From contig JBEKOT010000101.1 in assembly GCA_049521495.1 (NCBI GenBank), positions 1-9,926 on the forward strand: a stretch of 9,926 nt of DNA, written 5' to 3'. The stretch comes from CAWEPK01 sp049521495. Its GTDB lineage: Bacteria; Desulfobacterota; Syntrophorhabdia; Syntrophorhabdales; WCHB1-27. Positions 1 to 6,460 of the stretch are shown here, in pieces. The notes beneath the pieces were generated by a model. It saw only the letters and a program-made list of their open reading frames with translations, did no database searches and was not told the origin of the DNA. Every line of letters starts with the position of its first letter. Position 1 is the stretch's first letter. A program made the translations under genes and the position numbers.

Positions 1-33
1 TAGTGTCCTAATTCGCGGCGATAAAAGGCGCTG

Positions 34-687
34 CTATCGCTGGAAGTCCTCGACCAGCAACTGCCTTATCTCCTCCTGATGTTTTTCAAGGCAGGTCGGG
101 CATATGCTGTGGGTGAAAACGGCATCGGTATGCTTCGAGATGTAGGCCTCCAACCGCTCCCAGTAGCCTTTGTCGTCACGAATGTTCTTACACCAGGCGC
201 AGATAGGAATAAGGCCCTTAAGGGTCTTGACCTCCGCCAGTGCCTCCCGGAGCTTCTCGATCAGCTTCTCCTGCTCTTTCTCCTTTTGCAGCAGCTTGTC
301 CTCCGCCAGCTTGATACGCACCATCGACTGCACCCGGGCAAGAAGCTCCCTGCTGGTCAAAGGCTTGACGATATAGGCGTCCGCCCCCCCGTCCAATCCT
401 TCCGCCTGGTATTCCGGCGAGACCCTGACGCCGGACACGAGCATGACGAGGGTCCGGCGGGAAGCCTCGTCATGCTTGATGCGGCAGCATACGTCGACGC
501 CCGACATGTCGGGCAATATCACGTCCAGAAGGACGATGTCCGGCCGGTGGAGGCGGACGGACTCCAGGCATTCCTTTCCGGTCGCAGCTTCGAGAACCCG
601 GTAGCCCCCGCTTTCGAGGATCATGCTGGTCATCAAGAGTACGTTCGGGTCGTCATCGGCGACCAATACCTTCACGCGTCTTGCCAT
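34..687 (-). CDS. Response regulator: receiver domain, coiled coil, Cys-rich C-terminal module
   Basis: A 217-residue cytoplasmic signalling protein. Residues 1-122 form a CheY-like receiver: acidic cluster D11-D12-D13, phosphoacceptor D55 (in LLDVILPD), S85 and K108 (VKPL). A Lys/Glu-rich helix (about 126-157) is probably a coiled coil. The tail (158-203) has C163-x2-C166, then H193 and C196-x2-C199, with conserved-looking IRDDKGYW between them; I know this tail from many deltaproteobacterial receiver and PAS proteins, and the spacing suggests metal binding, which is not proven. There is no HTH, GGDEF or kinase domain, so output is probably through protein contacts. I chose the ATG at 687 over the upstream ATG at 795 because the receiver begins 4 residues later and AAGGGGGG lies just upstream; the extra 36 residues look non-coding. 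It is divergent from the ior cluster and no partner histidine kinase is present. Confidence 0.9.
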   Translation of the reverse strand: MARRVKVLVADDDPNVLLMTSMILESGGYRVLEAATGKECLESVRLHRPDIVLLDVILPDMSGVDVCCRIKHDEASRRTLVMLVSGVRVSPEYQAEGLDGGADAYIVKPLTSRELLARVQSMVRIKLAEDKLLQKEKEQEKLIEKLREALAEVKTLKGLIPICAWCKNIRDDKGYWERLEAYISKHTDAVFTHSICPTCLEKHQEEIRQLLVEDFQR

Positions 688-757
688 GGCACCCCCCCTT
701 GCTCCCGGCTGGAAGCGGTCCGCAATTTTCGAACCGGAAGAGCATGCAACAGAATCT

Positions 758-786
758 AGTGTAATGGTCCGACAGGGGACCGGCAA
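758..786 (-). promoter_or_regulatory. Candidate sigma70 promoter of the response regulator gene
   Basis: On the minus strand, TTGCCG (786-781) is followed by a 17-nt spacer and TACACT (763-758), four of six matches in each box. Transcription would start near 751, giving a leader of about 63 nt with the AAGGGGGG ribosome site. The spacer carries an inverted repeat, GGTCC-N6-GGACC (766-781), that could be a repressor site. No experimental support. Confidence 0.4.
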
Positions 787-914
787 GGAAGTCACGACGG
801 GCGTGCGCCGGATGGGGCGTGTTCTTTGTCAAATTAGGCCGCCCGGTCTGCCCGACGCGCTGAAAGCACCTCCTTCCCCCCTGTCGAAAAACGGAGATTT
901 TGTATTGAGGGTTG

Positions 915-923
915 TGGTATAGT
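915..923 (+). promoter_or_regulatory. Possible extended -10 promoter in front of the ior cluster
   Basis: TGGTATAGT is a good extended -10 element, but no -35 box stands 16-18 nt upstream. It would place the transcript start near 930, only about 6 nt before the ATG at 936, and would cut off the GAGGAAG ribosome site at 924-930. Either the mRNA is nearly leaderless or this match is accidental and the real promoter lies further upstream in 688-900. Confidence 0.3.
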
Positions 924-935
924 GAGGAAGCTGCA

Positions 936-2168
936 ATGGATACTGTATACCGTGACGTCTACGAGCTTATCCTTTCGTGCGGCCCGAGGCTGGTCTATAC
1001 GGCAAGGCTGGAGGAAACGGGCGGAGTTGCGCCGGAAGGCACGCCCCGGGGCGTCCATTTCGAGTCTTGCGTCAACGAGAAGGCAGCCTACGAGATGGCG
1101 CTTGCCGGCGCCTGGGCGTCGAAAAGGACGGCCTGCCTTTTTTCCGTAGAGGGCGTCTACGAGGCCCTGGACCCCCTCATGAGCTCAGCCTACATAGGAG
1201 TGAAGGGAGGGTTCGTCGTGGTGTGCGTCAAGGAAGGGCCGCTAGACGTTGCGCCCCTCGGCCCCTTTTCCAAACTGCCCGTCCTTGCATCCGACGGCGC
1301 ACCCGACGATCTGGCCGCCGCCCTCTTTTCGGCCTTCGATCTTTCCGAGCGGTACGAGATGCCCTGCATCGTGGAGACCCTGCCCCTGAAGGGCAGGCCC
1401 TCGCCGGCCGGCGGAAAGGCGCCGGACGGGCTCTCCGCTTTTGTGAAGGACCCCTCCCGCTGGGCCGCCATACCGAAATTCAGGTTCAAGCTCCACAAAG
1501 CCCTCAACGAGAAAATAGATCGGATTCGCGATGAGTTCGAGACCTACGGGGGGAACGTGCGCATTCCGGGAGGCGCAAAAGGCGTCATAACCCACCGGGC
1601 CTGCCGGGACGGTATGGCGCCGGGGGCAAGCGTGCTGGCCTTAGGGACGATTTTCCCCCTCCCTGACCGCCTTGTCGCGGCCTTCATCGACGACATGGAA
1701 GAGGTGCGGATTGTCGAGGGGGATGTGCCTGCCATCGAAGTGCAGATACGGGGGACGGACAGAATAGACTGGACCTTTAGGAAGGGTGGGTCCACGGGGA
1801 AAGGCATCGCCTCGCCGGCCGGCCGGGAGGAGCTATTCGGCTTTACGGTCGTGAGAGACCGCCTGGGGCCGGCCTCTGCTATAAACCTGGCCCACGGCAT
1901 GGTGAAGGGAGGGGGGGCAAAAAAGATACTCGCCTTGACCTCCGGGGAAGCCTTTTTCCACTCGGGCCTTCCCGCTTTTGTCAACACCCTCTATAACGGG
2001 TCGGCTTACGTCCTCGTGATAGAGAGGGCGGAAAAATGGGAAAAGATAGGCCGTGCCCTGCGAGGGTTGGGGTTCAACCGCTTTTTCCGTATGAAAGGAG
2101 CGGCCGACCTGGCGCGGTACGCGGACGGGGGAGAGCTTACGGTGCTTTTCTGCGAAGGCGACCTATGA
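936..2168 (+). CDS. Degenerate IorA-like 2-oxoacid oxidoreductase subunit lacking TPP motifs and ferredoxin domain
   Basis: A 410-residue protein that keeps the IorA domain order in shortened form. Residues about 10-150 resemble the N-terminal pyrimidine-binding domain (CVNEKAAYEMALAG, with E48 matching E59 of the IorA encoded downstream). About 205-280 resembles domain II (FPLPDRLVAAF... against FPCPPELLRFA...). About 318-400 resembles the TPP domain (EAFFHSGLP against STFFHAALP). Key parts are gone: GDS becomes S336-G337-E338, the DNGTT Mg/TPP loop becomes R364-A365-E366, CAGCPHR is absent, and no 4Fe-4S domain follows. It should therefore not turn over substrate alone and may be a structural or regulatory partner of IorAB. 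Start ATG 936 is preferred to TTG 912 because GAGGAAG sits just upstream. Its stop overlaps the next start (ATGA). Membership of the IorA family is confident; the function is not known to me. Confidence 0.75.
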   Translation: MDTVYRDVYELILSCGPRLVYTARLEETGGVAPEGTPRGVHFESCVNEKAAYEMALAGAWASKRTACLFSVEGVYEALDPLMSSAYIGVKGGFVVVCVKEGPLDVAPLGPFSKLPVLASDGAPDDLAAALFSAFDLSERYEMPCIVETLPLKGRPSPAGGKAPDGLSAFVKDPSRWAAIPKFRFKLHKALNEKIDRIRDEFETYGGNVRIPGGAKGVITHRACRDGMAPGASVLALGTIFPLPDRLVAAFIDDMEEVRIVEGDVPAIEVQIRGTDRIDWTFRKGGSTGKGIASPAGREELFGFTVVRDRLGPASAINLAHGMVKGGGAKKILALTSGEAFFHSGLPAFVNTLYNGSAYVLVIERAEKWEKIGRALRGLGFNRFFRMKGAADLARYADGGELTVLFCEGDL

Positions 2169-2740
2169 AGTGGGAGATCGTCTGCACGGGGATCGGCGGG
2201 AGGGGAGTGCTCCTCGCATCGGCAGTCCTGATCGAGACGGCGACGTCTGCGGGATACCATGCCATGGCCTCCGACGAGCTCGGCATGAGCCAGAGGGGCG
2301 GCTCCGTCGTCTCCATGGTCAAGGTCGGCTCTTTCCGAAGCCCCTTTGTGGGCAGGGAGAACGCCGATGTCATCCTCTCCTTCGAGGAGAGCGAGTTCTA
2401 CAGGAACCTGACCTTCCTCAAGGCGGGCGGCCTGGCCATCGTCAATTCCGCAGGAAAGGAGGTCCCCGGGCCTGTCCGCGGGTTGCTCGCGGATAGGCGG
2501 ATCGCCTGCCATCTCTTCGACGCCGACGCGATCGCAAACCGGAACGGCTCCGTCCAGGCCTCCAATATGGCGATGCTCGGCTTTTTTTCACACTTCGCGG
2601 TCGGTCCTTACACCTTCGGGAATATCCTGTCGGCCATCGGCCGCAAGGTCGCGCCGAAGTTTTTCGAGATGAACAGGGCCGTGTGCGAGGCGGGCAGAAT
2701 AGAGGCAGGAGGCAGGCTCGCATCGGAGGTACGGCCTTGA
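2165..2740 (+). CDS. iorB: Indolepyruvate ferredoxin oxidoreductase, beta subunit (2-oxoacid:acceptor oxidoreductase gamma domain)
   Basis: A 191-residue cytoplasmic subunit of the IorAB complex, which oxidatively decarboxylates aryl-pyruvates to acyl-CoA with reduction of ferredoxin. The N-terminus has the nucleotide-like loop G9-I-G-G-R-G14 followed by a long helix, then D37-E-L-G-M-S-Q-R-G-G46, the family's hallmark (E..GMSQRGG). The length matches the usual 190-200 residues. ATG 2165 overlaps the stop of the preceding gene by 4 nt (ATGA), so translation is probably coupled. Its own stop overlaps the next start (TTGA). Substrate cannot be read from the sequence; indolepyruvate and phenylpyruvate are the family's usual substrates, and arylacetyl-CoA-forming (ligase-like) direction is also possible. 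Family assignment is firm, exact substrate uncertain. Confidence 0.88.
   Translation: MKWEIVCTGIGGRGVLLASAVLIETATSAGYHAMASDELGMSQRGGSVVSMVKVGSFRSPFVGRENADVILSFEESEFYRNLTFLKAGGLAIVNSAGKEVPGPVRGLLADRRIACHLFDADAIANRNGSVQASNMAMLGFFSHFAVGPYTFGNILSAIGRKVAPKFFEMNRAVCEAGRIEAGGRLASEVRP
2725..2730 (+). promoter_or_regulatory. Ribosome binding site that fixes a TTG start for iorA
   Basis: GGAGGT lies 6 nt before TTG 2737, the best Shine-Dalgarno match in the window. It supports the TTG over the ATG at 2755 and over the GTG-type start at 2683. It is inside the 3' end of iorB. Confidence 0.75.
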
Positions 2741-4506
2741 ACGGCACAGAGGTCATGATAGGGAACCAGGCAATAGCCCTCGGGCTTGTCCAGGCGGGGC
2801 TGGAGGTCGCAGCGGCCTATCCGGGCACCCCGAGCTCCGAGATACTGCCCGCCGTGATCGATTTCAAGAGAAGACTCGGGAAGGATATCCATATCGAGTG
2901 GTCGGTCAACGAGCGCGTCGCCATGGAGGTTGCCTTCGGCGCGGCAATGGCCGGCAAAAAGGCCGCCTGCATGATGAAGCAGGTGGGGCTGAACGTGGCC
3001 TTCGTCCCTTTCATCAAGGGAAGGGAAGTTCCCATCGAAGGCGCGCTCGTCGTCATCTCCTGCGACGACCCCGGACCGCAGTCCTCCCAGACGGAGCAGG
3101 ATTCGAGGCTTATAGCGGCGCTTTTCAGTTTCCCCGTCTTCGACGTGTCATCCCCCGAGGACGCGCGGCTGCTCGCCGCCCATGCGCTCTCCTATTCTTC
3201 GAGGATCAAAAGACCCGTGCTGCTGAGGTCCACGCACAGGGTCAGCCATGCGAGGGAGGCCGTCTCCCTCGAGACCCCCGGCCAGGGCGGCGCAATCGAT
3301 GAAGGCCTGAAGCTTTCCAACGGACGCCGGCTGGGCATCGTTTCATCCGGCATGGGCTTCAACGTAGTCACCGACGTTTTAGGCGAGCTTGGGCTGGAGA
3401 ACGCGGTCTCCCTTTACAAGGCGGCGCAGATTTTTCCCTGCCCCCCGGAGCTCCTCCGGTTCGCCGGTTCCATGGAGAACCTCCTCGTCCTCGAAGAGAC
3501 GGACGAAGTGCTGGAGGCCCTCGTTAGCGGCGCGACCAGGGTTTTCGGCAGGAGCACGGGCCACGTCCCTCGCCAGGGCGAGCTTACCTACGACGTTGTG
3601 CGGGGGATAGTTCAGGCCCTGGCGGAAGCAACCGGCCTCGCGACGAGGCCTTTTTCGCCGGATGCGGCCATAGAGGAAGCGGTCAGCAGCATTTCCTTCC
3701 CGCCCAGGCCGCCCAAGCTCTGCGCCGGCTGTCCCCATAGGGCTTCTTTCTATGCGATGAAGCAGGCTTTCCCAAAAGCCGTCTTCCCCGGAGACATCGG
3801 CTGCTACACCCTGGGGACGTCGCAAGGTGCAGTCGATACCTGCGTAGACATGGGCGGCAGCATCGGCCTCGCCTCCGGGTTCTTCGAGACCTTTCGCCAG
3901 GACGGGGGGCCGGACGTACCCATCCTGGCGTCCATAGGCGACTCCACTTTCTTTCACGCTGCCCTTCCCCTTCTTTACGATGCGGCCGCCAAGGGCAAAC
4001 GGTATGTCGCGGTCATCGTGGACAACGGCACGACCGCGATGACCGGCATGCAGCCTACGCCCCAGAGCGGGATGAGAGCCGAGGGCGCGAGCGACTATGC
4101 GATCCCGATAGAAGAGGTGGTGAAGGGCCTGGGGGTGGAGTTCGTCAAGACCATCGATCCCTACGAGATACCGGTAATGATAAAGGCCCTGAAAGAGGCG
4201 AAAGCCCATTTGACGAAAGAAGGGAAAGGGCCGGCCGTGATCGTCGCGAGACACCCCTGCCTCCTCTTTGCGAAGGCCGGGAAGAAGATGTACTCGGACG
4301 ACCTCGACCTCGCCGCCGGCTGCAACGGGTGCAAGCATTGCGTCAAGCTCTTCGACTGTCCTGGTCTCATCTTCGACGAGGAGCTAGGGAAAGTGAAACG
4401 GGATGAAGGTATCTGCGTCAACTGCGGGGTCTGCCTCTTTGTCTGCCCCCAGAAGAAGAAACGGGCCCACCGGCCCCGTGGGAAAGCACAGCCGGCCCCC
4501 GCATAG
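2737..4506 (+). CDS. iorA: Indolepyruvate ferredoxin oxidoreductase, alpha subunit
   Basis: A 589-residue catalytic subunit with the full family plan. The N-terminal domain (1-180) has YPGTPSSEI at 28-36 and W55-S-V-N-E59, the catalytic-type Glu. Domain II spans about 190-290. The TPP domain has CAGCPHR at 329-335, GDIGCYTLG from 352, G401-D402-S403-TFFH and D429-N-G-T-T-A-M-T-G437. The C-terminal ferredoxin module has CNGCKHC...CP (C529, C532, C535, C541) and CVNCGVCLFVCP (C560, C563, C566, C570), two 4Fe-4S sites. With IorB it would turn 2-oxoacids plus CoA into acyl-CoA, CO2 and reduced ferredoxin, an oxygen-sensitive reaction of anaerobes. Start TTG 2737 overlaps the iorB stop (TTGA) and has GGAGGT 6 nt upstream. 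A Lys/Arg/Pro-rich tail of about 18 residues follows the last cluster. Length is normal. All catalytic motifs are intact, unlike the homologue at 936. Confidence 0.92.
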   Translation: MNGTEVMIGNQAIALGLVQAGLEVAAAYPGTPSSEILPAVIDFKRRLGKDIHIEWSVNERVAMEVAFGAAMAGKKAACMMKQVGLNVAFVPFIKGREVPIEGALVVISCDDPGPQSSQTEQDSRLIAALFSFPVFDVSSPEDARLLAAHALSYSSRIKRPVLLRSTHRVSHAREAVSLETPGQGGAIDEGLKLSNGRRLGIVSSGMGFNVVTDVLGELGLENAVSLYKAAQIFPCPPELLRFAGSMENLLVLEETDEVLEALVSGATRVFGRSTGHVPRQGELTYDVVRGIVQALAEATGLATRPFSPDAAIEEAVSSISFPPRPPKLCAGCPHRASFYAMKQAFPKAVFPGDIGCYTLGTSQGAVDTCVDMGGSIGLASGFFETFRQDGGPDVPILASIGDSTFFHAALPLLYDAAAKGKRYVAVIVDNGTTAMTGMQPTPQSGMRAEGASDYAIPIEEVVKGLGVEFVKTIDPYEIPVMIKALKEAKAHLTKEGKGPAVIVARHPCLLFAKAGKKMYSDDLDLAAGCNGCKHCVKLFDCPGLIFDEELGKVKRDEGICVNCGVCLFVCPQKKKRAHRPRGKAQPAPA

Positions 4507-4555
4507 GAAGAGAGACGGGCTTTTTGCGGAAAGTGAGCGAATAAGAGGAGGCTTC

Positions 4556-5776
4556 ATGAGAACTTTGATGTCCGTTATAGCCTTATCCGTAGTTTGCGCC
4601 TGCTTTTTGGCGAGCGCCGGCCCCGTTCACGGGCAGGCCGCTATCAAAGTCGGAATAGTCGATACTTACACGGGTCCCGCAACGACCTATACTGAGGACG
4701 TGCTGGACGGGTTCAAGCTGGCGGTGAACCAGATCAACGCGAAGGGCGGCGTCCTGGGAAGGAAGATCGAGTTCACCCGCAGGGACGACAAGTTCAAGCC
4801 TGACATCGCCCTCGAGATGACGAAAGACCTCGTCATGAGGGAGAAGGTCGATATCCTCATGGGCTCGACGAACTCCGGAGGGGCCCTCGCCATGTCCGAG
4901 TTCGCCCGGAAGGAAAAGATCCCTTTCATAGTCACCGATGCCAAGAGCGACAAGATCACGGGTGAACGGGGCCACCGGTACGTTTTCAATACGAACGAGA
5001 ACACGGCGATGATCGGGAGGGCGACGGCGCTGATGCTGTCGAAGAAGCCCTGGGTAAAATACTGGATCATGGGGGAGGACTACGAGTTCGGCCACGCCTG
5101 CGCGGACGAGATATGGAGCAACCTCAAGAAGCTCAGGCCCGATGTGCAGCTTCTGGGCCAGTCGTGGAGGAAAGTAGGCGAGACCGACCTTGCCCCGTAC
5201 ATCACACCCGCCATGAACGCCAAGCCCGACTGCATCATCAGCGCCGCGGGAGGGGGCGGCGTAGTCAACTTCCTGAAGGCGATCAAGGCGACGGGCCTCG
5301 AGAAGAAGATCGCCATTTACCAGCACTACGCTACCGACCTGCTCGCCCTCCGCCCTTTGGGCATGGACGCGCCGGAGGGGGTGATGGGCAGCTCGAGCTA
5401 TCATTTCTACTACCCGAATACGCCGGACAATAAGGCCTTCAGCGACGAGTTCATGAAGGTATACAAAAGGTATCCCGGCTCGACGGCCTTCTACGGCTAT
5501 GTGGCGGGCCAGCTCATAGCCAAGGCCTATCAGAAGGCCGGAAAGATCGACACCGAGCGCTTCATAGACGCCATGGAAGGCCTTACCGTCGACAGCCCTA
5601 TCGGGAAGATCCAGATGCGCGCCTGCGACCATCAGCTCATTCTCCCCATGTACTTCGGCGTGACGAAGAAAACGAAGGCCTATCCGTTCCTGGTCGGCTC
5701 CGACTTTGTGACTATTTCGGGAAAGGACTACCTCCCGAGCTGCGAAGAGATCATGAAGCTGAGGGGCGGGAAGTAG
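4556..5776 (+). CDS. Branched-chain-type ABC transporter solute-binding protein (SBP1)
   Basis: A 406-residue periplasmic binding protein of the LivJ/LivK-like type I fold (Peripla_BP_6). An N-terminal signal peptide (MRT then a hydrophobic stretch to A21, probable cut near residues 26-28) is followed by IKVGIVDTYTGPATTYTEDV, the usual first strand and ligand loop, and then INAKGGVLGRKIE. No clean lipobox is seen, so it is probably soluble. Cys357 (RACDHQL) and Cys396 (PSCEE) recur in the paralogue at 7957 and could form a disulfide. AGGAGG lies 4 nt before ATG 4556, which decides the start over the in-frame upstream ATG at 4403 inside iorA. It follows iorA by 49 nt with no terminator between, so it is probably co-transcribed. 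No permease or ATPase genes are in the window. Ligand unknown: an amino acid or aromatic acid fits the neighbours. Confidence 0.88.
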   Translation: MRTLMSVIALSVVCACFLASAGPVHGQAAIKVGIVDTYTGPATTYTEDVLDGFKLAVNQINAKGGVLGRKIEFTRRDDKFKPDIALEMTKDLVMREKVDILMGSTNSGGALAMSEFARKEKIPFIVTDAKSDKITGERGHRYVFNTNENTAMIGRATALMLSKKPWVKYWIMGEDYEFGHACADEIWSNLKKLRPDVQLLGQSWRKVGETDLAPYITPAMNAKPDCIISAAGGGGVVNFLKAIKATGLEKKIAIYQHYATDLLALRPLGMDAPEGVMGSSSYHFYYPNTPDNKAFSDEFMKVYKRYPGSTAFYGYVAGQLIAKAYQKAGKIDTERFIDAMEGLTVDSPIGKIQMRACDHQLILPMYFGVTKKTKAYPFLVGSDFVTISGKDYLPSCEEIMKLRGGK

Positions 5777-5799
5777 CGCGGACTTCTCAAAAGCAAAAA

Positions 5800-5828
5800 G
5801 GATCGAGGGGTCGAGCGCCCCTCGGTCC
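5800..5828 (-). terminator. Rho-independent terminator of the DUF488 gene, shared convergent region
   Basis: GGATCGAGGGG (5800-5810) pairs with CCCCTCGGTCC (5818-5828): 11 pairs including one G-U, with a 7-nt loop. On the minus strand the stem is followed by CTTTTTGCTTTT, the classic U-tract. On the plus strand no T-tract follows, so it would stop the ior/SBP1 transcript only weakly. A second small hairpin (GCCGC-N6-GCGGC, 5856-5871) lies between it and the DUF488 stop codon. Confidence 0.75.
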
Positions 5829-5879
5829 TGCCCTCCTGAAAGCAAGGGGATTACCGCCGCCCGGGAGCGGCAAGAGGTC

Positions 5880-6266
5880 CTATTTCACCTTGGCGCCTTT
5901 CTCCGCGAGCAAAGCCCTCAGTATCGAGCGATGGCAATGTGATTCATCCTCGCAATAGCAGCCGACCGAGAAGTCTGTTTGGTGAGAGAGCGCGGCGAGC
6001 AGCTCAAGGGTACGGGCCTTCTCCGGCGTCGCCATCTCGGCGCGGTACTTCCTGGTGAATGCGGCCCATTGACCGGGCGTTGTCGCCCCTTGGCCGAGCT
6101 TCATCGTTTCGATGCTCGGCGCCAGGTTCGGAAACCACACATCGTACCAATTCCGTGAAGCAAATTCTTCCTTGGGTACGCCCCTCGGCGGGCGGCGTAC
6201 GGTCCCGATGCGAGTGCCTTCGCTCTTCTCTCTTTCACTCCCGAGCCTCACTATGCGTACGGCCAT
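5880..6266 (-). CDS. DUF488 family protein
   Basis: A 128-residue cytoplasmic protein of unknown function. It has the DUF488 signature: an early R-x-P-RG stretch (RRPPRGVPKEEF, 24-35), a W..LAPS segment (WFPNLAPS, 44-51), and the C-terminal C103-Y-C105...C111-H112-R113 motif that gives the family its likely metal-binding or thiol site. Length is typical (110-190). The start is fixed by AAGGAGGG a few nt upstream of ATG 6266. It is transcribed alone, convergent with the ior/SBP1 cluster and divergent from the MFS gene, and ends at a good terminator. Nothing around it hints at its role; family membership is firm. Confidence 0.88.
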   Translation of the reverse strand: MAVRIVRLGSEREKSEGTRIGTVRRPPRGVPKEEFASRNWYDVWFPNLAPSIETMKLGQGATTPGQWAAFTRKYRAEMATPEKARTLELLAALSHQTDFSVGCYCEDESHCHRSILRALLAEKGAKVK

Positions 6267-6348
6267 GGTCCCTCCTTCCTTCCGACGAGTGATCGATGGG
6301 GGACGCCCTTCGACTGTTCAACGACCGCCGTCCGTCCCATCAACCTAC

Positions 6349-6378
6349 ACATTACCAAATAAAAAGGGGGCCGTTCAA
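6349..6378 (-). promoter_or_regulatory. Weak candidate promoter for the DUF488 gene
   Basis: On the minus strand TTGAAC (6378-6373) is separated by 18 nt from TAATGT (6354-6349). The -35 is good and the -10 is poor (three of six). Transcription would start near 6342, giving a leader of about 75 nt. Confidence 0.28.
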
Positions 6379-6421
6379 TAAGATAGCAAAGGGACCGTCG
6401 CGCCGGACCCCACATGGGGGC

Positions 6422-6450
6422 TTGACCCACGTCCTCCCACTGTGTACACT
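6422..6450 (+). promoter_or_regulatory. sigma70 promoter of the MFS gene, giving a near-leaderless mRNA
   Basis: TTGACC (6422-6427), a 17-nt spacer and TACACT (6445-6450) make a strong match. The expected start is 6455-6457, only 4-6 nt before ATG 6461. No Shine-Dalgarno sequence precedes that ATG, which is consistent with leaderless translation. The 8-bp palindrome GTGTACAC (6442-6449) overlaps the -10 box and could bind a regulator. Confidence 0.55.
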
Positions 6451-6460
6451 CTACGACTGT

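Noticed and set aside
687..703. Sigma54-like -24/-12 element (TGGCAC...TTGCT) pointing toward the ior cluster
   Set aside because: The spacer is 6 nt instead of the 5 nt that sigma54 requires, and the site overlaps the start codon and ribosome site of the response regulator.
3379..4338. 319-codon open frame on the minus strand opposite iorA
   Set aside because: The opposite strand holds intact TPP and ferredoxin motifs; this frame has no domain or start signal.
4583..5845. 420-codon open frame on the minus strand opposite SBP1
   Set aside because: Same pattern as opposite SBP2: an antisense frame kept open by GC-rich codon use.
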